A stretch of 64,000 nucleotides of DNA from Chaetomium olivaceum (lineage: Eukaryota; Ascomycota; Sordariomycetes; Sordariales; Chaetomiaceae), in assembly GCA_039881045.1 (NCBI GenBank), contig JAYWVB010000015.1:372001-436000 (forward strand), written 5' to 3'. Under the pieces are notes generated by a model that worked only from the letters and a program-made list of their open reading frames with translations, did not search any database and was not told the DNA's origin. Within the stretch, counting starts at the first letter, position 1. Every line of letters starts with the position of its first letter. A program made the position numbers and the translations under genes. Below are positions 35,896-46,962 of this stretch, in pieces.

Positions 35896-35906
35896 AAAAT
35901 ACGTTA

Positions 35907-36128
35907 GGTACTATTTTATAAACGGGGTTATAAAGGGGTAGGAATAGCTATAGAGTTTCTTAAAGTAATAGGGATTATACTTTCGGTATTAGAGGTATAT
36001 CTTAAGCTACTAGTTAATATAGGTATATATCCCTTTCTAATAGTAGTATTCTATAATCCCTTAGTAGATTAACTCTCTTTCTCTTATAGCTGACTTTATT
36101 ATAATAGGCCTTAAAGACTCTATATTAT
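35907..36128. other. AT-rich block
   Basis: Short AT-rich sequence between pogo element 2 and LINE B2, the continuation of the relic on the left of element 2. No gene. Confidence 0.5.
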
Positions 36129-37716
36129 TTATTATTATTATTATTTCCTACACCGATATGCCCTTAGGCGCGCCGGTCCCTCTACTGCTATTATACAAAG
36201 GAAACCGTGCCGTATAGGCCGGATGAAAACCTCTGCCTATCACTCACATCCTACAGCTTCTGAATCCACCATACTACAAAAGAAAGGAGGCCCTTTGCCG
36301 GCCTCCGGGCCCTCTAGCCCTCTCCATTCACCGTTTCTAGTTCTAACCGCCTGGCTAGACTATACTCCGGTAGCCGGCCAGAGTCCATCAGCCAGCTAAG
36401 GATCCTCCTAACAAGCCTAACACTTCGGGCCCCTACCCCCGTAAAACGGTCTGTAGGTCCCGCTGTGACCGAACCTCCCGATGGTCCCACGGCCTCTGCA
36501 ACGGTGGGTCGGGGCACCAAACCACTAGGTGCTCCACTGTTTCCCTCCCCTCCCCGCATGCGCAATAGGGAGTATAGACCTCTGGAACCTTAACCCTGAA
36601 AAGGTAGTCCCGAAGGCCTATATCCCCTATGCGTGCCTGGGAAAGTAGGGAACTCTGGGTCTTTGTTAGGCCCTCGTGCTTCTCTAGGGCCCTGTTGGTA
36701 AAAAGGAGAGCTGGGGGGTCCTTATCGGCTATCCTGTCGGCTGGGCCCTGTTGGCCCTGCCGGTTCCGTTCCCACCGGGCCTGCCAGGCTAGTTCCACTA
36801 CCTCTTTTGTGTTTGACCCTCTTTTGCTATTACCCCAATCTTCCACCTCTGGGTGGCCCACTGGGCTACTGTTGTGGCGGCTGCTTCAGTGGTTGTAGGG
36901 CTTTGTGGGCCCTGTCGAGGCCTCGGGCCTCGAGCTCTTCCCTCTTCTTGAACCTCTTATAGACTTTGTTGCATGCTTCGGTTATTAGGTGGCCTGTAGA
37001 AGTTCGTTCCGCCCCTGGCCCAGCCCCTGACTGCAGGACCTGTTTTTGTAGCCGGCTCTCGAAGTCGGCTAGTCGTTTGTTGAGGTATAGGTCTAGTGGT
37101 GGCACCCAAGCCTCTGTTTCCAGACATCGGATAGGGGTTGATTGGTAGGCCCCTACTACTATTCGAAGGCTCCTGTTCTGGGCCTTTGATAGGGCTTGTG
37201 CAGGCCCCCTCGGCTCTGTAGCCCCTGGCTTTGTCGGTTGGTGGAAGCTGGAGGCCCCGTAGGCTATGGCACTGCGTATGCACTTTACGTAGACCTCTCG
37301 GGCCCTGGATAGGCTCGGGCCCCACGTTTTCGCTGCCACTCTGGATAGAGCAAAATCCTGGGTCCTAAGTTTCCGTTCCACAGCCCGCTGGTGGGCCTTC
37401 CAGGATAGTTTTCGGTCTAGCCAGACCCCTAGAAACCGAGCCGATTCCACTGGCTTAACCACGCTGCAGCTACTAGAGCTACTGTGGCCACCGCTGTTGT
37501 TACCGCTACCCCCTGGGTGGGCGAGGGCCACTGGGTTCTTCCACTGTTTGCGACCTTTGTTGAAGTGAATAAGTTCGCACTTTTGAGGTGCAAACGCCAT
37601 CCCCCGAGTGCTCGCCCACTGTAGGCAAGTCTTCCAGGCCTTTTCTAGTTGCTGGGTAGTGGCCTCAGGGGTTTTTCCAAAGGCTAGTAGGTTTGTGTCA
37701 TCCGCGAAGCCTACTA
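36129..37716 (-). mobile_element. LINE family B copy B2, 5'-truncated
   Basis: Minus-strand copy of about 1.6 kb, visibly diverged from B1 and B3. It starts (3' end) with (AAT)n and the GC-rich hairpin and ends within the RT domain just after the codons for the FADDT motif. It encodes the protein part from FADDT to the C-terminus in broken frames (37600-36866, 36861-36433, 36565-36314). One insertion of Gly/Ser codons (GGHSSSSSCS) distinguishes it from B1. Confidence 0.88.
36314..37716 (-). pseudogene. LINE B2 reverse transcriptase C-terminal half
   Basis: Blocks in order: MAFAPQKCELIHFNKG, LGVWLDRKLSWKAH, YGASSFHQPTKPG, PPLDLYLNKRLADFESRL, then the zinc-knuckle-like YCACGEGRETVEHLVVWC, and the end SWLMDSGRLPEYSLARRLEL. 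Frame breaks occur near 36865 and 36450. The catalytic FADDT lies at the truncated 5' edge. Confidence 0.85.
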
Positions 37717-37784
37717 CTAAAGGGCTATAATCTTATAGTCTTTAGTTAGTTAGGAAGTATACTATAGTAATCTATCTACCTATT

Positions 37785-38111
37785 AATATTATTATTATTC
37801 ATAATAGCCCAGGAGGGGGCAAGAAGAGACCCGAGGCAGGGAAAGCTAACCTTTGCGATGCGGGTTAATACAGCGCTGGCCGGCCAAGGCCAGGAGGGAG
37901 GTATGCAGGGGGCTGAGTAGGCTCCTTTAACCTGTAGAGCGACGAAGTCTCTGAACCCGATGGCCTGGAAGAACGGTATATAGGTTTTTCACCCGGCTAG
38001 GACTCCCTAGCACGGTTTTCCTATATAGGCTAGCTAGTAGTAGGACCGGCACGCCCCCTGTAGGGTATAACGGCGTAGGAAACAATAACAATAATATTAT
38101 TATTATTCATA
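37785..38111 (+). mobile_element. LINE family C 3' fragment nested in the tail of LINE A3, 19-bp duplication
   Basis: The element is 37804-38092 (289 bp, plus strand). It is flanked by AATATTATTATTATTCATA at 37785-37803 and again at 38093-38111. That sequence is the 3' tail and tail-proximal end of LINE A3, so C inserted into A3. Only 3' untranslated sequence is present. It shares with families A and B the blocks TTTTTCA(C/T)CCGG, CGGTTTTCC and GGACCGGC(A/G)CGCC before the AAT-rich tail. It lies tail-to-tail with A3. Confidence 0.85.
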
Positions 38112-39706
38112 CTCCGCTGTGCCCTAAGGCGTGCCGGACCCTTAGCTATTTACTGTACAGGAAAACCGCGCCCTCACAGGCCGGATGAAAAACCCATACC
38201 AATCTTCAAGGCAAGTACACGTGTGTGAGCCTGCGAATACAAAGAGAGGAGGCCCCCTGGCCTCCGAAGGAGGGGCGTGTTAGGCCGCCGCTTCCAGCTC
38301 GAGCCTCCTAGCCAAACTGTACATCGGCAGCCTTCCTGAGTCCATCAGCCATCCCAGGACCCTCCTTGTGAGCCGTGCTGTTGCAGGATCTATACCGTGC
38401 AGAACAGAGTAAAAGTCCCGTCGCGTTCGAATTCCAGCTCTCTCCCATCTTCGAGTCAGCGGTGGGGCCAAACACCACACTACCAGGTGCTCGGCAGTCT
38501 CCCGTCCTTCGCCGCACTGGCAGGCGGGCGTTAGGATCTCTGGGACTCCTCGTGTAAACAGAAAGTCCCGTAGGCCTATTGCCCCCGTTCGGATCTGGAC
38601 CAGCAGAGAACTCCTCGCCTTGGTGAGACCGTCGTGCCGTCTTAGGGTTTCCTCTCGGAATAGCGTCTCTCGCTAATGGTCAAAGTCGTCCGCTGGTCTG
38701 GTGATTGCTCTACCGTCCCGTTCCTTTAGCCACCTCGCTCTCCAGGCTTCCTCCGCTACCCTGTTTGTATCTACAGCTCCCCCCGCCCAGCGCGCAATCG
38801 TGCTTGCGGCGTTCTCCACTGCCGTGGGCTCCCGCAGTCCCACTGTTCGCGGCCGGCCCCTGCCGCCGTCCCCCGACCGGAGTCTCTGCTGTATCTTGCG
38901 ACAGGCGGTAAGAACGACGCTCCCTGCGGTCTTCTTGCCGCTCTGGCCGTCGTCTAAGTCGGTTCGCTGGAGCCTGGTTTCAAAGTCCGCAAGTCGCTTG
39001 TTGAGGTATAGGTCCAACGGTGGCACCCACGCCTCCGTTTCAAGGTTGCGGATGGGAGTGTGCTTGAAGGCTCCCGTCACAATCCGCAAGCTTTTGTTCT
39101 GGGCCTTCCCGAGGGTCTTGGTGATGCCTTTCTTTACCGGCTCGCCTCCTACGTCCGTGGGGATGTGAAACGACAATGCGCCATAGGCCAGCGCTGACCG
39201 GATGCACTTTGTGTACACTTCTCGCGCTTTAGCTAGCCCCAGTCCCCACGTCGTCGCCGCTAGCCTCGACAGGGCGTAGCTCTGGGTCTTCAGCTTCCTC
39301 TCCACCGCCGCAAGGTGGGCTTTCCAGTTGAGCTTCCGGTCTAGCCAGACTCCTAGAAACCTGGCAGACTCTTTTGGTCTGACGGGGCTGGTGCCTCTCC
39401 CTGGGTTGGTGAGTTCCAGCTGGTTCGTCCACTGCCCTCGTCCCTTGTTGAAATGAATTAGCTCGCTCTTTTCCGGGGCGAACTTCATCCCCCGACTGTC
39501 CGCCCATCGCATACATGTTTCCCACGCCGCCTCCAGTTGCCGGACATTGGCCTCGGGGTTTCGACCAAATACCAGGAGGTTGGTGTCATCCGCAAACCCC
39601 GTTATAGCCAAGTGAGGGTGCTCGTCTTTTAGCTGCTTGTATAATGAGGAAATATAGAGGATGAAGAGGACAGGGGAAAGCGGTGAGCCTTGGGGGACCC
39701 CTGCCC
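38093..39706 (-). mobile_element. LINE family A copy A3, 5'-truncated
   Basis: Minus-strand copy of about 1.6 kb ending within the RT domain at about 39706. The protein part from GFADDTNLLVFG (39611) to the C-terminal ELEAAA (38280) is present, in two frames joined near 38690. Its last 230 bp are essentially identical to A1. Its tail was interrupted by LINE C. Confidence 0.9.
38280..39706 (-). pseudogene. LINE A3 reverse transcriptase C-terminal half
   Basis: Contains the GFADDTN catalytic motif, FAPEKSELIHFNKG, LGVWLDRKLNWKAH, PPLDLYLNKRLADFETRL and a long Arg-rich linker to RPADDFDH, after which the frame stops at 38673. The zinc-knuckle-like C-terminal domain continues in the other frame to 38280. 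It lacks the endonuclease and early RT motifs. Confidence 0.88.
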
Positions 39707-39770
39707 AAATAATCTTATATAATTTCTAGTAAACCTATAGTATTCCTATTCTAAAGCTATTAATAAAATT

Positions 39771-42700
39771 GCTGGCGTCGCTTCGTTCGTCAGTCGCGCG
39801 GCCCTTCGCTACGCTCCGGGGCGCTTCCTTCCTCTCTCCCGCTCCTGGCAATTTTTCTGTCCCTCTCCGGAGGACAATCCGGGTTAGACCTAGAGTTGAA
39901 TACGGGAGCGACGAAGCGCCAATATCTGTCCGTCAGCCAACGACTCCATCTACTTGAGCTTCTTATCACACTTATACCAATCATTTCTACCATCGTTCCA
40001 AGCGCTCATGCATCGACACTCTCGTCGTCGCTACTTATAAACCCACTTGACTCCTCTAAGGGATCCACCCCCGCCACAGCATCTAACGCCTGCAGTCGCC
40101 TGGTAGCGTAATCCAACAACTTCAACCCCATAGCTCGTGATGGTGTCTCGCGGTAGACCCTGCTGCGGTCGAAGGACCGCTCAAACATCAGCCCGCCGAG
40201 TGTCTTTACCCGCGAAACGGCCACGTAGGAGAGGCCAGAAGCAAACTCTGGCGCAGAGATATCGCAGACGACCTTGTCCAGGGTGATGCCTTGTGACTTG
40301 TGGACTGTGATCGCATAGCGACCAACAGCGGGAACTGCTCTCTTGCACATGAGTTGGCGCCGACCATGAAGTCCTGCCGCACTCGGAGGATGGGAACAAC
40401 CAGCTTCTCTCCACTACGGAGCGGCTCCCCGTTTGGCATCGTGAAGGCCGGACCGTCGTAGTCATCGAAGGCCACCATGATGACCTCGGGCGGGTCTCGC
40501 AGCACGTCGGCACTTCTTTCCAGGATATGTCGTAGACTGTGCCCTGTGCGCCGTTGACGAGCCCGACGTCGGCCCACAAATTCCGCGTCAGCATCACCCT
40601 GCAACCAACACACAAGGGCAAGCGCTTGGCCAAGTTGCCGGCATTTGATGATTCAACCTTCTCCGCACCAACACCCTCGTGCTTTGCCTCGACCTGAATG
40701 GCGGGGCTGTCTAGGCCAAGCATGTGTTGGTGGTTGTACTCGACGACCTGGGCCTTGGTGGGATAGATGCGAAGCGCATCAGCAAAGCTGTCAACCTCCT
40801 CGGGAGAGAGCTTGACAGAACACCTCGAAGCAAGGAGCTCCCAGGAGGGTACCGACACATCAGCCTTTCGCAGTTCTTCCAAGGCCCGCCGAAACGGGGC
40901 CTGGTCTTCGCCCAGCTGCCGCTGTATTGTGGTCAGAAACACCGACTTCTTAAATGAGAGGTACGCATTACGCCCGACAATCTCGATGTCCTTCAGGTCG
41001 TCGCCTGTAGAGTAAAGCGCCTTGTTGAGGACAGGAGGGAGCTGGAAGAAGTCTCCGATCAGAATGACACTGAGGCCGCCGAAAAACTCGTCGCGACACA
41101 CCTGGGAACATCTCCCGCAGGCGCTGGTCGATCCACGCGAGGGTTTTAAGGCCCAGCATGCTCTTCTCGTCGATCACGAGGTAGTAAATGCCCCTAAACC
41201 GCCGCTGCAACGCGTTCAGAACTGTCGGGGTCTCGGAGAGCGGGCGGTAGTTGCCGTCGACGGGGAGCCGTAGCAGGGAATGCAGGGTCTGTCCCCCAAT
41301 CTGGTGGCTTGCCACCCCAGTTGGGGCTGCCCTGACGATGGGGGAGCATCCGTCAACCAAAGCCGCCTCGGCCTGAAGGTGAGAAGATATTACCTTCACC
41401 ATGTACGACTTTCCAGTTCCGCCTCCTCCATCAACCTGTAGACGGAGTGGCGGAGGCTGACGACCTCGAAGCTTCGCTCTGAAATGACGCATGACTGTGT
41501 CGTATACCCGCCGCTGCTCGGTGTTCAAGGTGTCCCGAGCTTCGAGAGGCAACCCTTCCACGTCGTAGTTACCCGGGGTGTCTCCGCGGACTTGTGCCTA
41601 GTAGTCTCCGGTGATGAACCCCTCGTGGTAATAGCGAGCGATATGCGGTGCCCAGTCGTAGTTGACGTCGATATCTCGGCGGCCGAGCAGGTCGGCCTGT
41701 CCCTCGGCAAAATGCATATCGGGGACCTGCCGGGCCACTTCCTGCCAGTCCTCGAGGGTGGTGTCCCCAACACCCTCTCCGGGCTCGAACTCATCCTCGT
41801 CCGGCAATGGATCCGGCTCGTCGACAGTGCCGTAGTGGTCGTCTGGGTGGTTGTGGCGCTCGAGGCAGTACTGGTAAGCAGCACAGAGTTAGGAAACTGC
41901 CGATCGTCGACTTCAAGAAGCTCGGTAGACTCGCGATGCGGATGGTTGAGCAAGAGTTTGACGCGGCAGAAGTCGGAGAACTGCTGGTGGGAGCGGACCG
42001 GCTTGTACCGCGGAAAGTAGTTGAGCACCCTTGGCATTGCAGGAGGCTGCCATCTCGCCCATTTAACTGGGTTCCGCGCCTTGAAGTTCCAGTCTTGCAG
42101 GAACTCGAAGTAGGAAACGTCCTCCATCCAGTCAGGCCTCCGGAGATACTTGTCGTATGCTGTCTGAGACTCTTCGATATCACCCTCGGCCGTGATGTCG
42201 ATTGGGCGAGTCTGCCTGTCACGGGGCCGGCAGTCGACGCTCTGCACTACTCGGCTATCCTCCTGGAGCGGTAGTCCCAGCAGGATATGGCAGATCTCCT
42301 GTGCGGAGTAGTCCCTCTCTCCGATCAGCTTGTTCATAAGCTTCGAGACGAAGGACACCATCGGGTTGTGGTCCGAGATGTGGGGAAGGATGCTCTTGGC
42401 GATCTGCGCGTACGTGCTGGTCTGCGTTTCAGACTTGCTGCAGTATTTCGCAGCATAGTTGATCACAGCGTCCACACTCGTGCAGGGCGAGCAGTCGATG
42501 TTGGCCAGCCAGCAGAGAGCCACCAGTGGGTTGTACTGATTAAGGTGGGTGTCGTTACGCTCGGCCTCGAACGACCACCAGCCCTTCCCAGGTCTTTTGA
42601 TGACCTCGGCATTCTCTCGAGTAGGGCGTGGGAACAGAAACCGACACGTGGGTACTGGTGGCGGCTGGTCTTCCGCAGCGGCCTGTTCTGCAGCCTCTCT

Positions 42701-45700
42701 AGCGCGCTCGGCGTCCCTCTTGGTCGCCCGCAGGCAGTAGGTCGTCGACACTGATGTCGCTGACAGCGGTTGATGATTCGGTTCAACCACTCCCAGGTGA
42801 CATCCGTCTCCAGAGGGCCAACAGACAGAGGGTTACCCTCATCAGCACCTTGATCCCGCTGTGGGTTGACCGCTGTGATTTGATGACCCCGACCCTCGCA
42901 AAGTGCGTTCTCGCCTCGGGAGTCGCCATATCAGGAGGGGGGCTTCCTTTAAACCAGTAGAGTCCATGGGAATGGCTGCTGCCGCGGCCTTGCCACTCGT
43001 ACCGGCACCAGAAGTCGGCAAGGTTGAACTTCCTCTTGAGCACGATGTCCCTGAAGCGCGTGTTCCGCGAGTGGAAGTGCCAAGCCGCAATGTGCGGGTT
43101 CTCCCGCAGTAGCCGGCGGGCTTTGGCCATGCGCCTCGGCTCGTCGAGGGTCTTCCACTCCTCATACTCAGGCATGTGCTGGTAGAGGCTCTGCCAGTGT
43201 AAATCGGCCGGGCTTAGCGTGATGAAAGTGGACGGGACACCAATGCAGTGTGCGAAGGACTCGCACTCGCGACGCCGGCGGTACCAAAAGGGACGCGTGC
43301 CCTTGATGACACCAGCAAACCGAGAGATCCGGTTGAGGATGGCCTGGGCTTCGGGCTTGTCAGGGTCAGCAAGCGCCGCCTGTAGGGCTTCCTTCGTGAG
43401 AGCCATGCTATGACTCTTGCTAACGAAGAACTTGCTGTGGCCCCTGGCCTGGTGCCGCATCAGCGTATTTAGCGCGATGAACCGGAAGCTGTGGTGCCTG
43501 GCAAATCTGCCGTCCTCCCACTTCATCGCGTGTTGGATGTAATCCTGGTACGTGATGCTGCGCTGCCTGGGCTCAACGAAATCTGCAACTCCCCAAGAAA
43601 TAATGTCGGGCACGCCAGGGACAAAAGGGCGTACTTCTGGTTAAATTCGTCCAGGGGAGTTCGGCGGAAGGATGGCATCTGAAGCTGGCGGGCAGCTTGG
43701 GGATTGACTGCCCGCAGGGGAACCTGCTCACCGGCCACGACGGGTCCGTCGCTAATCCGACCTTGAAGTTTGTTAAGTTCCGAGTCGTGGACCAGGAGAT
43801 TAGGAACGGCGGCCTCATCAACGGCCTCGACGTTGTCGCCCTCCTCCTCGACGGGACCCATGTCTGTACGCAAACCATGTACATCCTCAACCTCGTGTAT
43901 ACTGAGTTCATCAAAGACGTTGCCGTCCTCTGGTAGCAGGGAAAGGTTGTCGTGGTTCCATGTGAAATCCCTGTAACCAGGATGGTGGTCTGCTAGGAAC
44001 CTCAGCCAGGCCTCGACTGCGGCTCGGCGAACGCGAAATCGGCTCCGAAACTGTCGAGTCATTTGCTCGACGCCTCCAGACCCGCGGGGGCGAAGGATGA
44101 CAATATCCAGATCCCTTGGCAACAAGGGAAGCTCTGAATATGCCTTGCCAACGTCGCGCAAGAAGTGTACAACATGCCCACGATACTTGTATTGTTGACC
44201 TCGAACCTGAAACTCATTAGCCAGCAAGCCCCACCTCCAAAAGAAGCGCAACATACAGTGAAGACATTGACGCTAACATGAACACGGGCAATAAAGAGCT
44301 CCTCGAGCGGCTCCAATCGCGGCAATTCGGCGGGGACGGACCCGAAATCAAGGTGGTTCGCTGCCGAGAAGTAGAAGGGCTCATCCTGCCGCCTTTTATC
44401 GTCTTTGTCATGGCATCGTTTGCAAACGCCATCCGCCATCAACTTGATATCGAACCAGCGTTCCTTGCAACGGGGGCATCGCTGTATTCGTTCGGCAGCA
44501 AGCGCCTCGTCAAATTCGCGTTTGACCGCGATATCTTCAACTAATAGTGGCGCCTCTTGGTCATCGCCCGAGAACCGTGGACCCGGCTCGTCAAAGTCTC
44601 GGCGCGGTTGGTCAGCGTCGCGAGATGGCCTGCCAACTGGGTTGCGTGCAAGTCGAGGGCGTCCACGCTGGCCACCACGGCAACCACGGGACGCGCCAGG
44701 GCGTGAGAGTCGGGGGCGTCCACGCGGGCGGCCACGAGATTGTGACGACGATCTGGAGGGAGGAGAGCGGCGTTTGGGAAACTGCCCAAGCCGGGGCAAC
44801 TGTGATGATCCAGGAGGCTGCGAACTGTTATCGTCGTCTCCTGTGCCATCTATGTCCTCCCTCGCCTGAGCCGAGGGAGGAAGGCCATCCTCAGCATCCG
44901 CCGGCTGATGTTGGCGAAGCAAACCACTCAAGGTGGGGGTTTGAGATGGATCTTCACCATGGCGGCGCTGGACACGATGCTGTCGCTGGATCGCCGAAAT
45001 CTGGGCACGACCAGCCGCCATCTCTGGCGTATCTGTATCGACACGTCCGCCCTCGTGGTACATGCTGGCAAGAACCCGGTGAGTAAGGTTTTGCCTCGGG
45101 ACAAGATGTACTGCCTGGGACGGGGGAAGCGCAGAAGGCGCGCCACGGCCGATCGCGTTGAATACCGAAATTCTAGCTGCTGATGCAGCTGCCTGTTTCA
45201 ATTTAGTAATAGGGAATAACGTAGAATAAACACACCAATATTCAACTTACAGATGCCCTTCGCCGGTCGCGGCATGCAAGACAATCTGCAACAACCCTAC
45301 TGTTGCCACGGCGATCATAAAACTGGTCAAGGGACTTCTCGACACCACAACTATGACACACCTTTTGTGTCAGCGCCGACGCACAGCCGTCCATCAAGAC
45401 AGTAAAACCCGTCTATAACGGATAAATACTGAAGTCAAGCTGGACGAGAACAAAAGTGCGCAACGCAGGAGATGTAGAAGGATCGCGAGATGAAACTTCG
45501 CGTCGATGTTTGCGGCAACAAACAAGCGTTACCTGCGACTTTGGTGCAGGACTTGGCTATGATTGGGCATGAAGCGTATGCAGTCGGCTTTAGTAGGGGA
45601 GCGACGAATTGGGCAAAAGGTGGAGCGGAATTCTCACTAACCACTCCGCAGTTGTGGATAAGAGGGCTCCGCAATTCCTTATCAGTTTTTCGATATTTTT

Positions 45701-45749
45701 ACATAGTAATTTCCTAGAGTTTGACAGGAAAATTGTCCTCCGGACAGGA
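39771..45749 (-). mobile_element. Autonomous-type Helitron, decayed
   Basis: About 6 kb encoding a Rep-helicase on the minus strand. A likely 5' terminus is TC at 45749-45748, next to an A on the minus strand, which is the canonical Helitron start. The 3' terminus is less clear, near 39771; I could not find a convincing CTRR end. The 13-mer TCCGGAGGACAAT at 39866-39878 recurs inverted at 45732-45744, a subterminal inverted repeat. LINE A3 and LINE B3 lie on either side, with short AT-rich spacers. Confidence 0.85.
40006..45394 (-). pseudogene. Helitron Rep-Pif1 helicase with two introns, broken
   Basis: Starts MDGCASALTQK at 45394 with a two-pair cysteine finger (CHSCGVEKSL ... CLACR). Intron 1 (45250-45193) and intron 2 (44256-44207, 50 bp) have normal fungal sites; the second joins VHVSVNVFT to VRGQQYKYRGHVVHF. 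The Rep domain shows FITLSPADLHW, the histidine pair in GRGSSHSHGLYW, and the tyrosines in INYAAKYCSKSE. The Pif1 helicase has GGGGTGKSYMV (Walker A), LVIDEKSML (Walker B), IGDFFQLPPV and VHKSQGITLDKV, ending at 40006. It nicks and unwinds DNA for rolling-circle transposition. Frame breaks lie near 43600, 42900, 42740, 41810, 41075 and 40350, with a TAG at about 41600. Confidence 0.9.
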
Positions 45750-45866
45750 TAAAAATTAATTAACCTTTTATAGTAAAAAATCTAGGATAGTATTATTATG
45801 GAAGGTTATAGAAGCTACTATAATAACTAGTTTCTAGTTCTCAAGAAAGATAGAGGGTTCTACTTA
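45750..45866. other. AT-rich spacer
   Basis: AT-rich sequence between the Helitron and LINE B3, without a gene. Confidence 0.5.
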
Positions 45867-46962
45867 ATTATTATTATTATTTCCTACACCGATATGCCCT
45901 GGGGCGCGCCGGTCCTTCTACTGCTATTTACAATGGAAACCGTACCGTATAGGCCGGATAAAAACCTCTGTCTACCACTTTGAGACAACAATCTATGAAT
46001 CCGTCATACTAAACTAGGGCATGCCCCAGTGTAGGTGGAACTGGGTCCTCCTGGCCTGTTCAGGGGTAGGGAGCGTTTGTTTTCCCGCTTCCGCGTCGCG
46101 TTCTTATTGTATATAAGGGGCCCTGAGGCGGCTCAATCTTTTGGTCAGAAGGTAGGAATCAGACACTTTAATCACGACTTTTGGAACGCAATGTGCCCGC
46201 GCATCTGTGAGAACCTGCAGCGCATGTGCGCATGCGCCTCTCTCTGATCAGGGGGACACTTCTCGGTTTACCCATTGATGCAGCCGAGCCTGTGTTCTGT
46301 CCCCATATCAAGCAGGTCTACGGATCTGTAGGTTTGTGTTTTGGTGGCTGGTCTGGCAGTTTTGCAGACAGCACAGCACACTCCTGTTCAATACTGCAAA
46401 GAAAGGAGGCCCTTTGCCGGCCTCCGTGCCCTCTAGCCCTCCCCATCCACTGTTTCTAGCTCCAGCCTTCTGGCTAGGCTATACTCCAGTAGCCGGCCAG
46501 AGTCCATCAGCCAGCCAAGGACCTTCCTAACAAATCTTCTGCTCCGGGCACCTACTCCCCGTAATACGGTTTGTAGGTCCCGATGTGACCGAATCTCTCT
46601 GCCGTCCCACGGCCTTTGTAACGGCGGGTCGGGGCACCAAACCACCAAGTGCTCCACTGTCTCCCTGCCTCTCCCGCACTCGCAATAGGGGGTACGGACC
46701 TCCGGGACTTTCACCCTGAACAGGTAGTCCCGGAGGCCTATATCCCCGATACGGGCCTGGGAAAGGAGGGAGCTCTGCGCCTTTGTAAGACCTTCGTGTC
46801 TCATCAGAGCTTGTCGGTAAATAAGAGGGCTGGGGGGTCTTCGTCGGCTATCCTCCTGTTTAATACTCTCTGTCGAGTAGTACTTTGTTGACTAGCTCTC
46901 TGTTGTTCCCACCGGGCCTGCCAGGCCAGTTCAACCACCTCCTTGGTATTCGACCCCCTATC
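45867..46962 (-). mobile_element. LINE family B copy B3, interrupted by a 380-bp insertion
   Basis: A 5'-truncated minus-strand copy. Its 3' tail starts at 45867, and its coding part (46433-46962) is almost identical to B1, including the whole CCHC-like domain. It differs from B1 by a lost T near 46808. The 3' untranslated part is split at 46010/46391 by another element. The 5' end stops at about 46962 in the codons before the LAWQARWE block. Confidence 0.9.
46006..46395. mobile_element. Unclassified 380-bp insertion with 5-bp duplication
   Basis: Bases 46011-46390 are absent from the otherwise matching 3' regions of LINE B1 and B2, where CATACTGCAAAAG or CATACTACAAAAG is uninterrupted. ATACT occurs on both sides (46006-46010, 46391-46395), so it is a target duplication. 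The insertion begins AAACTAGGGC, ends CTCCTGTTCA, has a TATA-like TATATAAGG at about 46110 and no coding frame I trust. A 5-bp duplication fits a solo LTR, but the 5' end is not TG. Confidence 0.75.

Larger units (their letters stand above)
34023..35906 (+). mobile_element. Pogo/Fot-type DNA transposon 2
   Basis: The element is 34025-35904 (1,880 bp), flanked by TA (34023-34024, 35905-35906), with ACGT at both termini. The left end carries two and the right end three copies of a 17-bp unit (ATCAGTGGGTCGGCCAT type). The transposase is on the plus strand. Insertion was into the AT-rich gypsy relic. Confidence 0.94.
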
